Below, piece by piece: positions 1-7,133 of a stretch of 35,381 bases of DNA. The stretch covers positions 1-35,381 of the forward strand of contig CAJYHS010000115.1 in assembly GCA_913774715.1 (NCBI GenBank), read 5' to 3'. The position numbers and the translations under genes are program-made. The notes below the pieces were generated by a model. That model searched no databases, had not been told where the DNA came from, and saw nothing but the letters and a program-made list of their open reading frames with translations. How positions within the stretch are numbered: the stretch's first letter is position 1; every line of letters starts with the position of its first letter. The stretch is from an uncultured Siphonobacter sp. (GTDB lineage Bacteria > Bacteroidota > Bacteroidia > Cytophagales > Spirosomataceae).

Positions 1-565
1 GATAGGCAAAAAGGGCAATACCCATGGAAACAACCATTACGCCAATAAAGTGAAAGAAAGGAGTAATGTGAAGGGCTGCAATGATACCACCCAGGGCAGA
101 ACCGGCGAAAGCTCCCATACTAAACAATCCGTGACAGGAAGACATAATAGGCTTTCCCAGTCCGGCTTCTACACTTACTACCTGGGTATTAACCGCAATA
201 TTGGCAACATCGCCGGCAGCTCCGTAACAGAAAAGAGCCAGAGCCAGTTGCCATCCGGTATCCATAAATCCCAAAAAGGGGAGTAGACCTACGTAGAAAA
301 TCAGTGACCACAGCGTTACCTTCCGACTGCCCAGTTTAGTAACCAGCCAACCCGCCGGAGCCAGAGCCACCAGCGAACCCAGGGGCATTCCCAGCAGAAC
401 AGAACCTAACTGTCCTGGGCTCAGGTGCATGGTTTGCTGAATGTCGGGAATGCGGGCTGCCCAGCTGGCAAAACTCAAGCCCATTAAAAAGAAAAAGGTG
501 CTTACCGATAATCGGGCGGCCGTATAATTCAGTCGGTTAGGTTCAGTGATTTCAGCTGAAATCAT
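1..565 (-). CDS. MFS transporter, YbjJ-like (C-terminus beyond the window)
   Basis: No complete ORF is visible because the gene runs off the left edge. Translating the minus strand from the ATG at 565-563 gives about 188 codons without a stop, starting MISAEITEPNRLNYTAARLS. Several hydrophobic segments follow, the first around residues 20-36 (TFFFLMGLSFASWAAR). Segments such as DVANIAVNTQVVSVEAGLGK and SSCHGLFSMGAFAGSALGG resemble the YbjJ-type MFS group of inner-membrane transporters; the substrate of that group is not established. The start lies 26 bp after the stop of the deoxyribonucleotidase-like gene on the same strand, so the two are probably cotranscribed together with the HAD phosphatase gene upstream. 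The MFS call is firm; the substrate is unknown. The operon context hints at a phosphorylated sugar or nucleoside product, which is inference only. Confidence 0.85.
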   Translation of the reverse strand, partial: MISAEITEPNRLNYTAARLSVSTFFFLMGLSFASWAARIPDIQQTMHLSPGQLGSVLLGMPLGSLVALAPAGWLVTKLGSRKVTLWSLIFYVGLLPFLGFMDTGWQLALALFCYGAAGDVANIAVNTQVVSVEAGLGKPIMSSCHGLFSMGAFAGSALGGIIAALHITPFFHFIGVMVVSMGIALFAY

Positions 566-591
566 ACAGGGGGATCAGTTTCGGGTTAGGT

Positions 592-1131
592 TTATAGTTC
601 AACCTGGGCAGGCAAAAGCAGTCGCTCGACCTCACGCCAGGTTTTTACGCGTTGGTAACCTTCCAGCGTTTGGTTATGCGGAGCATCAAACAAAATCGGT
701 GTACCACGAAATGCACTCAAATTCTTCTCATGATCATCGATCAGGTAATCCGCTTCGATCATCCATTTGTGTCCGCAAAGGACAATATACCGCCAATCGA
801 TGAAAGGAAAATACTCAGCAAGCCAATCTACTTTTTCTTTCAGGGAATTTGGGAATTCGGTGGCCGCCGAAACAATGAAAATTTCATAGTGATCCATCAA
901 TCGTTTTACCACTTTCTGAGCATCAGGCATCACCTGCATACCCCGGAAAAAGCCTGGTTCATGTACCCAGGTTTTTACAGTATCTGCGTGAATATCAACG
1001 GCTTCAGCCCAGTTAGAGCCCTGCAATAACTCGCGGGTAACGGTCTTACCTACCCGGTTTATACAATATTCGATAAAACGTCCGGAAGCATCCGCCAGAA
1101 CGTCGTCCATATCAATCAGAATTCGTTTCAT
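592..1131 (-). CDS. 5'(3')-deoxyribonucleotidase-like HAD protein (NT5C family)
   Basis: A 179-aa HAD-superfamily protein, the usual length for the NT5C group (5' nucleotidase, deoxy, cytosolic type C). The N-terminal DMDDVLAD holds the two catalytic aspartates (D7, D9). The middle segment IFIVSAATEFPNSLKEKVDW supplies motif II, and YLIDDHEKNL supplies the acidic motif IV; all match this family rather than the phosphoglucomutase-like HADs. The family removes phosphate from deoxyribonucleoside monophosphates, although bacterial members are little characterised and may act on other small phosphates. The start is 2 bp past the stop of the next HAD gene, so translation is probably coupled, and the MFS gene follows 26 bp downstream. 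Family assignment is secure; the substrate is inferred. Confidence 0.85.
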   Translation of the reverse strand: MKRILIDMDDVLADASGRFIEYCINRVGKTVTRELLQGSNWAEAVDIHADTVKTWVHEPGFFRGMQVMPDAQKVVKRLMDHYEIFIVSAATEFPNSLKEKVDWLAEYFPFIDWRYIVLCGHKWMIEADYLIDDHEKNLSAFRGTPILFDAPHNQTLEGYQRVKTWREVERLLLPAQVEL

Positions 1132-1133
1132 AG

Positions 1134-1823
1134 TTACACAATAGTTTGTAAATCTGTACTTTTTAAAATAGTTAATAGCTGAGTAATCGTGGGGTCATTC
1201 CAACTCTCGATTCTCCAGTCGGCCAGCGATAAATCCTGATTGCCTGAATTAGGGTTCACGTAACCCAGACAGGCCATTCCAGCAGCCTTGGCGGCTCGAC
1301 AGCCGTTGGTAGAATCCTCAATAACCAGACATTCTTCGGGTTTTACGCCATAAAATGCCGCCTGACGAAGGAAAATTTCCGGATCGGGTTTAGAGCGGGG
1401 GACATCTTCGCCACTTAGAATATTCTGAAAATAGGGTCGGAAACCAGAGCGATCCAGACATAGTTCGATCATCCGGCGTTGGTTAGAGGAAGAAAGAACC
1501 ATAGGAATGTTTTGTTCCTGTAAAACCGCTAGTACTTCCGAAACCCCCTCTACCAGCGGTAAAGGATCAAGACTGGCGAATTTTTCCATTAACAGATCAT
1601 ATTCCCGCTCAACGTATACAACGGCAGGTTCAGGAAGCTTATCGGGATAAATCGTTTTAAAACGGCCAAAGATTTCCCTTGGAGCCACACCCGTGACACT
1701 ATCCAATTCTAACTGACTTAAAGTAATACCTAATTGGGTTTCGAAGTAGTAGGGGTGAAAGTGATGATAGATGGGTTCGCTATCTACCAGAACTCCATCC
1801 ATATCGAATATGACTAATTTCAT
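1134..1823 (-). CDS. HAD-IA phosphatase / beta-phosphoglucomutase-like
   Basis: A 229-aa cytosolic HAD subfamily IA protein. Motif I is FDMDGVLVDSEP (D7 nucleophile, D9 acid/base), motif II is the serine run S111-S113, motif III is K145 in RSKPDPEIF, and motif IV is E169/D170 in VIEDSTNG. The helical cap lies between motifs I and II (about residues 15-80). DGVLVDSEP and SKPDPEIFL are typical of the beta-phosphoglucomutase/2-deoxyglucose-6-phosphatase/YniC group, so the substrate is probably a sugar phosphate. It is the first gene of a minus-strand set with the deoxyribonucleotidase-like and MFS genes, and is divergent from a DeoR-family regulator that is the obvious candidate controller. The exact substrate cannot be read from sequence. 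Confidence 0.88.
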   Translation of the reverse strand: MKLVIFDMDGVLVDSEPIYHHFHPYYFETQLGITLSQLELDSVTGVAPREIFGRFKTIYPDKLPEPAVVYVEREYDLLMEKFASLDPLPLVEGVSEVLAVLQEQNIPMVLSSSNQRRMIELCLDRSGFRPYFQNILSGEDVPRSKPDPEIFLRQAAFYGVKPEECLVIEDSTNGCRAAKAAGMACLGYVNPNSGNQDLSLADWRIESWNDPTITQLLTILKSTDLQTIV

Positions 1824-1845
1824 GCGTTATTTTTCGTTATTGATA

Positions 1846-1929
1846 ATTACTTTGACAAAAAACCGTAACAAAACGCATACTTCCAAATTAAATAATGATT
1901 ACTTTTGGGAAGAAAACCGTATAAAAACG
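1846..1929. promoter_or_regulatory. Divergent deoR/HAD promoter region with duplicated module
   Basis: The 109-bp gap between the HAD gene and deoR carries one module twice. Each copy has ATTACTTT (1846-1853; 1898-1905), a 5- or 7-bp spacer, then a 17-bp element (1859-1875 AAAACCGTAACAAAACG; 1913-1929 AAAACCGTATAAAAACG; 15/17 identical). The second copy contains TACTTTTG at 1900-1907, a perfect match to the Bacteroidota -7 box TAnnTTTG. This places a likely deoR transcription start just before the second 17-bp element. No good -33 TTTG was found at the usual distance. Inference: the 17-bp elements are operators for the DeoR protein, giving autoregulation and control of the HAD operon. Confidence 0.5.
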
Positions 1930-1932
1930 AAA

Positions 1933-2691
1933 ATGCTCCGCGAAGAACGCCTTCAATTCATCCTTCAAAAACTGGTGCTACAGCAACGGGTTAGTTCCGT
2001 GGAATTAAGTCAGGAACTCAATGTTTCGGATGATACCATTCGTCGGGATCTGAATGAGCTGGCAAAGGAAGGGCTTTTAAAAAAGGTGCATGGTGGGGCG
2101 ATTCCGGCAGTGCCCAAGGCTCCAGCTCCGCTTAAGCTTACCGAACGGATAGCTTATGCTCAGACTGAAAAACAGGAAATCGCTCACAAAGCCTTAGCCT
2201 TATTCAAGTCCGGGCAAACGATTATTCTGGATAATGGCTCTACGAATATGTTGATCGCCAAGTCGTTACCCTTGGATCTTCAGGCCCAAATCTTTACAAA
2301 CAGTATTCCGATTGCTCAGATTCTGAGTGAACATCCAAACGTGGAAGTTCACTTAATGGGGGGCTGGGTGTTTAAACGGGCTCAGGTAACGCTTGGGGCC
2401 GCCGTGATTAACACTGTTGAGCGGCTTCGCCCTGACTTTTGCATCATGGGTGTTTGTTCCATTCATCATGAACTTGGCGTAACGACCCCTTATTGGGAAG
2501 AAGCTCTAGTCAAACAAAAGATGACGGAGGTATCCAAAAAAGTGATTGCAACAGCTTGGAAAGATAAATTCAATACCGCAGAAACATGCAGAGTGTGTGA
2601 TTACGAAGAACTTGATTTGCTGATTACGTCATCTCAGGCTCCTACCGAAAATATATCGTCTTATCTTAATAAGGGGGTTGAAATCTGGTAG
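1933..2691 (+). CDS. DeoR/GlpR-family transcriptional regulator
   Basis: A 252-aa protein from the ATG at 1933 (MLREERLQFILQKLVLQQ). The frame stays open upstream to 1771, but that part overlaps the HAD gene and is not family-like, so 1933 is chosen. Residues about 1-57 form the DeoR winged helix-turn-helix with the signature SQELNVSDDTIRRDLNEL followed by KKVHGGA. Residues about 75-230 form the DeoR C-terminal sensor domain with the effector-site segment ILDNGSTNMLIAKSL. Family members usually repress sugar or nucleoside catabolic operons and respond to a phosphorylated sugar. The gene is divergent from the HAD/deoxyribonucleotidase/MFS set, with repeated operator-like elements between them, so it probably controls that set and itself. 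Function as a regulator is firm; target and effector are inferred. Confidence 0.92.
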   Translation: MLREERLQFILQKLVLQQRVSSVELSQELNVSDDTIRRDLNELAKEGLLKKVHGGAIPAVPKAPAPLKLTERIAYAQTEKQEIAHKALALFKSGQTIILDNGSTNMLIAKSLPLDLQAQIFTNSIPIAQILSEHPNVEVHLMGGWVFKRAQVTLGAAVINTVERLRPDFCIMGVCSIHHELGVTTPYWEEALVKQKMTEVSKKVIATAWKDKFNTAETCRVCDYEELDLLITSSQAPTENISSYLNKGVEIW

Positions 2692-2727
2692 ACCCGTTCA
2701 ATTCTGAAGCACAAAACGGATAACTAA

Positions 2728-2760
2728 TGCCATACTTTCTCCGTTATTGGCAGATTTTTT
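2728..2760 (+). terminator. Possible intrinsic terminator after deoR
   Basis: TGCCA (2728-2732) pairs with TGGCA (2748-2752), followed by GATTTTTTT. The stem is only 5 bp with a 15-nt loop, and an alternative pairing AACGGA/TCCGTT overlaps it. It sits 37 bp after the deoR stop, in the right place, but the fold is weak. Confidence 0.35.
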
Positions 2761-2846
2761 TACTAAGCAGGAACACGGTTTTGCTGAAAAATTAAGTTAT
2801 CTTGCTTTAGCACCGTTTTACAGTGATTTATAAATGAGATCTGACC

Positions 2847-3440
2847 ATGAAGGAATTGAGCGACTTTCTACCCGGAAAAAACAATGCTCAAACGAAGGTG
2901 ACCAAGGGCTCTTTGTTGTTGGCTGAACCTTTTTTGGGTGACGAAAATTTTGAGCGAAGTGTGGTACTGATTTGTGAACACAATGAGCAAGGTTCTTTCG
3001 GCCTGGTGTTAAATCAAACAACGGAGCTATTGCTGGATGATGTGCTGGAGGATGATATTTATCCTGACATTCCTTTGTTTGTGGGCGGGCCGGTTGAAAA
3101 AAACACGCTGCATTACGTTCACCGGCGTCCTGATTTAATTGAAGGTTCCATTCAGCTGGAAGGAGACTTATACTGGAGCGGTAACTTTGAACAAATCAAA
3201 AAACTCCTGAATCTGGGTACATTGAAAGCCGAAGATATTCGGTTTTTCATTGGTTATTCGGGTTGGAGTGCCGGACAGCTCACGAATGAATTAAATCGCG
3301 ACTCCTGGGTTATCTCGAAGGTAATTACAAATGATTTGTTTGAAACGGCAACCGATCAGCTCTGGCGAGTAACGATGCGAAATATGGGTGGCGTATATCG
3401 TATTCTTTCCCATTACCCAACAGATCCAAGGTTAAACTAG
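2847..3440 (+). CDS. YqgE/AlgH family protein (DUF179)
   Basis: A 197-aa protein matching the YqgE/AlgH family along its length. The N-terminal KGSLLLAEPFLGDENFERSV and ICEHNEQGSFGLVLN are the strongest family signatures, followed by PLFVGGPV, and FFIGYSGWSAGQL in the C-terminal half. The family has a compact alpha/beta fold; its biochemical role is unknown, although in Pseudomonas AlgH affects alginate expression. There is no signal peptide or membrane segment, so it is cytosolic. It is a single-gene unit between deoR and a convergent outer-membrane protein gene, and ends at a strong hairpin. The start ATG at 2847 puts the conserved block at residue 20, as expected. Confidence 0.9.
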   Translation: MKELSDFLPGKNNAQTKVTKGSLLLAEPFLGDENFERSVVLICEHNEQGSFGLVLNQTTELLLDDVLEDDIYPDIPLFVGGPVEKNTLHYVHRRPDLIEGSIQLEGDLYWSGNFEQIKKLLNLGTLKAEDIRFFIGYSGWSAGQLTNELNRDSWVISKVITNDLFETATDQLWRVTMRNMGGVYRILSHYPTDPRLN

Positions 3441-3453
3441 ATTGATAAGTAAG

Positions 3454-3488
3454 CAAAAAGGCCTGGATTCATTCCGGGCCTTTTTGCT
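3454..3488. terminator. Bidirectional intrinsic terminator
   Basis: AGCAAAAAGGCC and GGCCTTTTTGCT form a 12-bp perfect stem separated by a short spacer, with A and T runs inside the arms so it can act on both strands. It lies between the convergent yqgE-like gene and the outer-membrane barrel gene. Confidence 0.85.
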
Positions 3489-3502
3489 AGGTATTAAATT
3501 GA

Positions 3503-4150
3503 TTAACGTCTTTTACCGGAAAAGGAGTTACTCTTTTTATTATAAGAACCCAGAGCAAAGCTGTAGCCCACTAATAAAGAAAAGGACTGATTATGCACTT
3601 TGCTCAAGGTTGGATCGGTATATACTTTGCTAAAACCAAGATTATAGCGGAGATCAATATTTAGCCATTGTTGGCGAGCAAAACCAATATTAACACCTGC
3701 CCCAGCAGTAGCTCCGATATCCACATTACGAAAAGCCTGATTGTTCAGGACATTGCTACTGGTTCCCGTTAAAAAACTTACGGAAGGCCCCAAAAAAAGC
3801 TTTGGCCGTACTGCTCCCGGACCCATATCGTTACCAAAGAAATACGTGGCTAGAATCGGAACATGGATATAATCAAGGTTTAGATTAGCCGCTGGAGTAG
3901 GAGTCTCAATTTTAGTTCCCCAGCGAGTATAAAGTACGTTTGCTGAAAGAGCAAAATGTTCTTTTATACTGTAGTTAACAAAAACGCCGGCAGTAGGCCC
4001 TACTTTGTACTTAGTAGTGAGGGCGTTACTACCAAGATTGGGAAGAGTTGAATAGGCGGCTCCAACCATTGGGCCAATCGAGATATTTTCTTTTTGAGCG
4101 GAAGCTACACCAGCCCATAACAGACCCAGAGCAATGAAAAACGAACGCAT
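3503..4150 (-). CDS. Outer-membrane beta-barrel protein (PorT-like fold)
   Basis: A 215-aa protein with a signal peptide (MRSFFIALGLLWAGVASAQ, cleavage likely after the Ala-Gln region). The mature part alternates short polar and aromatic beta strands, for example YKVGPTAGVFVNYSIKEHFA, ALSANVLYTRWG, LNIDLRYNLGFSKVY and FSLLVGYSFALGS. Glycine-rich turns and the Ser/Thr-rich strands fit the Bacteroidota outer-membrane beta-barrel family with the PorT-like domain. Such proteins are common and mostly uncharacterised; a few take part in secretion or surface assembly. It is a single-gene unit, convergent with the yqgE-like gene. A barrel is likely; a specific function cannot be assigned. Confidence 0.8.
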   Translation of the reverse strand: MRSFFIALGLLWAGVASAQKENISIGPMVGAAYSTLPNLGSNALTTKYKVGPTAGVFVNYSIKEHFALSANVLYTRWGTKIETPTPAANLNLDYIHVPILATYFFGNDMGPGAVRPKLFLGPSVSFLTGTSSNVLNNQAFRNVDIGATAGAGVNIGFARQQWLNIDLRYNLGFSKVYTDPTLSKVHNQSFSLLVGYSFALGSYNKKSNSFSGKRR

Positions 4151-4340
4151 GCGATTGAAGTTGTTGAAATAAGATGTTACGGTGACTATTGGCTATAAAG
4201 TAAATTAAGGTAACACAAAGCCTTTATTTTTACATACGAACGTAAGTTTGTACTTAGCAGACTTTCTACAAGTAAAAATTGTTTCGGATGTAGATCATGG
4301 CTAGTTATAACTAACTGGTTTTGGGCTTGCTTTGTTACAT

Positions 4341-4374
4341 AAAAAAACAACGCATCTTTTCAAATGCGTTGTTT
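4341..4374 (-). terminator. Intrinsic terminator of the ECF/Spy-like operon
   Basis: AAACAACGCAT (4345-4355) and ATGCGTTGTTT (4364-4374) form an 11-bp perfect stem with an 8-nt loop. On the minus strand the stem is followed by a run of T, so it ends transcription of the Spy-like gene that stops at 4396. Confidence 0.85.
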
Positions 4375-4395
4375 CAGGAGGTCGGAACGACCCGA

Positions 4396-4851
4396 TTAAT
4401 TTGAATCTTTTTCCCGGTCTTGCTTATTATGATTAAGCCTTTCAATGAGCATTTGCGTAAAACGCTGATCGGCTTTATATAATTCAGACAATTGTTTTAC
4501 ATTGATGACTTTCAGGTATTTGGCCTGATACTCACGCTCCAGATCAACCTCCTGCTGTCGTAAATCGATGATTTCTTTGAGATTCTTGCGGGTAACCTCC
4601 TCACTGGCCGATAAATTATTGGTTTCCCCATTGAGACGGCGGATGCGGTGACGCACTTCCCGACGCTTGTCTTCATATTCGTTAAATAAGGGCCAGAAAT
4701 CTTTAGCCTGATCGGGCGTAAGATTTAATCGGTTGGTAATCCACGTAATCTTGGCCGCCCGGACTTGTTGCTGGCCTTCTTTACCTTTGTTCTGAGCCTG
4801 AAGGGTCAGCGACCAAAAGAAAAATAAACTACCTGCGATCCAGAATTTCAT
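4396..4851 (-). CDS. Periplasmic Spy/CpxP-like (LTxxQ-type) protein
   Basis: A 151-aa protein from the ATG at 4851, giving the signal peptide MKFWIAGSLFFFWSLTLQAQ. The longer open frame starts with TTG inside the anti-sigma gene and would bury the signal peptide, so it is rejected. The mature part is almost all helix and highly charged, and begins with WITNRLNLTPDQAKDFWPLF, the Bacteroidota version of the LTxxQ-type motif found in Spy and CpxP periplasmic proteins. A long coiled-coil-like segment (LREVRHRIRR to LEREYQAKYLKV) follows. Family relatives are small periplasmic chaperones or metal/stress sensors. It is the third gene of a sigma factor, anti-sigma, Spy-like operon, which points to envelope-stress sensing. 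The family is likely; the chaperone role is inferred. Confidence 0.78.
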   Translation of the reverse strand: MKFWIAGSLFFFWSLTLQAQNKGKEGQQQVRAAKITWITNRLNLTPDQAKDFWPLFNEYEDKRREVRHRIRRLNGETNNLSASEEVTRKNLKEIIDLRQQEVDLEREYQAKYLKVINVKQLSELYKADQRFTQMLIERLNHNKQDREKDSN

Positions 4852-4891
4852 AGTGATCAGGGAAAAACCGTGGGAACGGTGCGTATTATTA

Positions 4892-5329
4892 CTAGATAAC
4901 ATCTTCAAAATCTTCCAGCGAAAGCTGTTCAATAATATCCTTATTGGAGAATTTAAGCTGAGGCAGGGGCTGGTTACCTAAACTGTCAATCAGCACTCTA
5001 TTCTTCTCGACTTCAGAAAGATCCTGTAATGAAACATTTTCATGTTCAAGGTACTGTACAATATCTTCCGTCTGTAACTGACTAAGGGTTTCAACGCCAA
5101 TTGATTCCTGGCGGGTAGGCCAACTCAGGTACATAAGAACGGCTACGGCGGCAGCGGCTCCGGCAGACAACCAACTATGCCGGGCCGTCCAGTGGGGCTT
5201 CAGAACTTTGGTGTGATTTTGCTGCAAGCGGGCTTGAATTCGCTGCGGTAAATCTTCAAAGTATTGATCAGGTGTTTGGACGTGGTTAATTTTTGGAATG
5301 TCTTCCAAACGAATTTTCTTATTATCCAT
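4892..5329 (-). CDS. Putative membrane anti-sigma factor
   Basis: A 145-aa protein with one membrane segment (about residues 54-69, LSAGAAAAVAVLMYLSW). The N-terminal cytosolic part has IPKINHVQTPDQYFEDLPQR, which resembles the short PxxYFexLPxxI motif common in Bacteroidota proteins encoded next to ECF sigma factors. The C-terminal periplasmic part is acidic and leucine-rich. It has no zinc-finger His/Cys anti-sigma motif. The gene lies 98 bp downstream of the ECF sigma gene and 40 bp upstream of the Spy-like gene on the same strand. Holding the sigma factor at the membrane is inferred from position and topology, not from a conserved catalytic feature. Confidence 0.65.
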   Translation of the reverse strand: MDNKKIRLEDIPKINHVQTPDQYFEDLPQRIQARLQQNHTKVLKPHWTARHSWLSAGAAAAVAVLMYLSWPTRQESIGVETLSQLQTEDIVQYLEHENVSLQDLSEVEKNRVLIDSLGNQPLPQLKFSNKDIIEQLSLEDFEDVI

Positions 5330-5353
5330 TGTAGTTATCCAATAAAATCAGCG

Positions 5354-5381
5354 GATAATCAAATAAAACTGACTGATTATC
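5354..5381. other. Inverted repeat in the sigma/anti-sigma spacer
   Basis: GATAATCA (5354-5361) and TGATTATC (5374-5381) form a perfect 8-bp dyad with a 12-nt spacer. An overlapping second dyad, AAACTGA/TCAGTTT, lies at about 5367-5387. There is no following T run, so a terminator is not supported; an attenuator, RNA-processing site or operator is possible. Confidence 0.4.
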
Positions 5382-5427
5382 AGTTTGTTGTTATGTTGGG
5401 CATTGGAACAAACTAAGCTCACAAAGT

Positions 5428-5967
5428 TTAATTTCCATTCAAAAATTCTTCAATTTTTTTTACGGCGTGGTGGTAGGAGGCTTTTAAAGCCCCTTCTGAA
5501 GTCCCCGTAACTTCCGACATTTCTTCGTAGGGCATTTCATCGTAATATCTCATGTGAAAAACCAGCCGCTGTTTTTCAGGCAATCGAAGAATAGCTTTCT
5601 GTAACTTATTCTGAATGTCATCTCCTGAGAGCAGGGGATCGGCATCAATTTTGGCTTCCAGCTCATGATCTACCGAATCCAGCGATAGAAAGAAACGACG
5701 ACGTTTTTTATTCAGGAAATTGAACGTCTCATTACTGGCAATCCGGTAAATCCAGGTATAAAGCTGCGAATCGCCTCGAAAGGTTTCCAGGTGTTGCCAG
5801 ACTTTGATAAATGTTTCCTGAGTAAGGTCATCCGCATCGGAGTGATCAATTACCATTTTGCGAATCAGGCCATACACCTTCTGCTGATACTTACGAACCA
5901 GCAGATTGAACGCGTAGTTCCGCGTCTCTGGATTCGCAAATTTATCAAGCAGTTCCTGATCGGTCAT
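5428..5967 (-). CDS. RNA polymerase sigma factor, ECF (RpoE-like) family
   Basis: A 179-aa protein from the ATG at 5967 (MTDQELLDKFANPETRNYAF). The open frame extends 13 codons further to a TTG but adds nothing family-like. Region 2 (about residues 15-90) has YQQKVYGLIRKMVIDHSDAD, DDLTQETFIKVWQHL and FRGDSQLYTWIYRIASNETF, typical of ECF sigma-2. Region 4 (about 125-175) has LRLPEKQRLVFHMRYYDEMP followed by a helix-turn-helix ending GALKASYHHAVKKIEEFL. The gene is first of a three-gene unit with a membrane anti-sigma candidate and a Spy-like periplasmic protein, so it probably drives an envelope-stress regulon. The sigma call is firm; the stimulus is unknown. Confidence 0.95.
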   Translation of the reverse strand: MTDQELLDKFANPETRNYAFNLLVRKYQQKVYGLIRKMVIDHSDADDLTQETFIKVWQHLETFRGDSQLYTWIYRIASNETFNFLNKKRRRFFLSLDSVDHELEAKIDADPLLSGDDIQNKLQKAILRLPEKQRLVFHMRYYDEMPYEEMSEVTGTSEGALKASYHHAVKKIEEFLNGN

Positions 5968-6100
5968 GGTCTGGGTATTGGATGATTGGAAAACAATTAT
6001 ATGCAATTGCCCTAACTCCCTGCAAGAGAGTTTTCAGCAAAATGTCCGTTTAAATGTTAAAATCAGTGAAATAATATAAAAGCAGCTCGCAAAGTAAGGA

Positions 6101-6147
6101 TAAAAAAATAGAGCTAGAGATTAGAATTTCTTTAATCTCTAGCTCTA
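6101..6147 (-). terminator. Intrinsic terminator of the transketolase operon
   Basis: TAGAGCTAGAGATTA (6109-6123) and TAATCTCTAGCTCTA (6133-6147) form a 15-bp perfect stem with a 9-nt loop. On the minus strand it is followed by a T run (plus-strand A run 6102-6108), 22 bp after the stop of the transketolase C-terminal subunit. Confidence 0.9.
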
Positions 6148-6169
6148 CAATCGTTATGTGAACGATCGG

Positions 6170-7129
6170 TTATTTTGATTTACGGGAAATGGCCTTCTTA
6201 GCCGCCTCCACGATGCTGGCCGCTTTAAGGCCGTATTTCTCCATCAGTTCATCGGGCGTACCGCTTTCACCGAAGGTATCTTTTACGCCAACAAATTCCT
6301 GAGGAGCCAGGTAATTCGTAACCAGCGTGTGAGCAATGCTCTCGCCTAAACCACCGTTGATTTGGTGTTCTTCGGCACTTACGCAACAGCCCGTTTTCTT
6401 TACAGAGGCCAGAATAGCTTCGGTATCGAGGGGCTTGATGGTGTGAATATTGATGATTTCGGCAGAAATACCTTCGTCTTCGAGAATCTGGCAGGCTTGC
6501 AGAGCTTCCCAAACCAGGTGACCTGTAGCGAAAATACTTACGTCCGTTCCTTCATTCAGTGTAATGGCCTTACCAATTTCGAAAGGCATATCTTCAGGAA
6601 TGAATACGGGGATAACCGGACGGCCAAAACGCAGATAAACCGGACCTTCGAGGTTAGCACTAGCGATGGTTGCGGCTTTCGTCTGGTTATAATCGCAGGG
6701 GTTAATCACGGTCATGTTGGGCAGAGCCTTCATCATGGCCAGATCTTCCAGAACCTGGTGCGTGGCACCGTCTTCACCCAACGTAAGGCCAGCGTGAGAA
6801 ACGGCGATCTTAACGTTTTTGTTGGAATAAGCTACCGCCTGACGAATCTGATCGAACACCCGGCTGGAACCGAAGTTAGCGAAAGTTGTAGCGAAGGGAA
6901 TTTTGCCTGTGATGGCCAGACCTGCCGAAACGCCAATCATGTTGGCTTCAGAAATACCACACTGGAAGAAACGCTCGGGGTTTTCCTGAATGAAGGTATC
7001 AATTTTTAAAGAACCCACTAAGTCAGCACAAAGCGTAACTACGTCAGGATTGGTGCGACCCAGTTCGGTCATACCCGCACCAAAACCAGAACGAGTATCT
7101 TTTTTATCGGTATAGGGATATTGTTTCAT
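6170..7129 (-). CDS. Transketolase C-terminal subunit (split transketolase)
   Basis: A 319-aa protein matching the pyrimidine-binding and C-terminal domains of transketolase. DTRSGFGAGMTELGRTNPDV opens the pyrimidine domain. QCGISEANMIGVSAGLA holds the TPP-contacting glutamate, FATTFANFGSSRVFDQIRQA and SHAGLTLGEDGATHQVLEDL are strong family blocks, and the C-terminal domain carries EEHQINGGLGESIAHTL. Together with the upstream N-terminal subunit it makes the two-chain form of transketolase, which moves two-carbon ketol units in the non-oxidative pentose phosphate pathway. The gap between the two subunit genes is 89 bp and filled by a repeat. Related two-chain enzymes (1-deoxyxylulose-5-phosphate synthase-like) are possible but the sequence fits transketolase best. 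Confidence 0.92.
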   Translation of the reverse strand: MKQYPYTDKKDTRSGFGAGMTELGRTNPDVVTLCADLVGSLKIDTFIQENPERFFQCGISEANMIGVSAGLAITGKIPFATTFANFGSSRVFDQIRQAVAYSNKNVKIAVSHAGLTLGEDGATHQVLEDLAMMKALPNMTVINPCDYNQTKAATIASANLEGPVYLRFGRPVIPVFIPEDMPFEIGKAITLNEGTDVSIFATGHLVWEALQACQILEDEGISAEIINIHTIKPLDTEAILASVKKTGCCVSAEEHQINGGLGESIAHTLVTNYLAPQEFVGVKDTFGESGTPDELMEKYGLKAASIVEAAKKAISRKSK

Positions 7130-7133
7130 TATA

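Noticed and set aside
6362-7009. 215-aa plus-strand open frame opposite the transketolase C-terminal subunit gene
   Set aside because: Antisense shadow of a well-conserved gene; no recognisable domain and no promoter.
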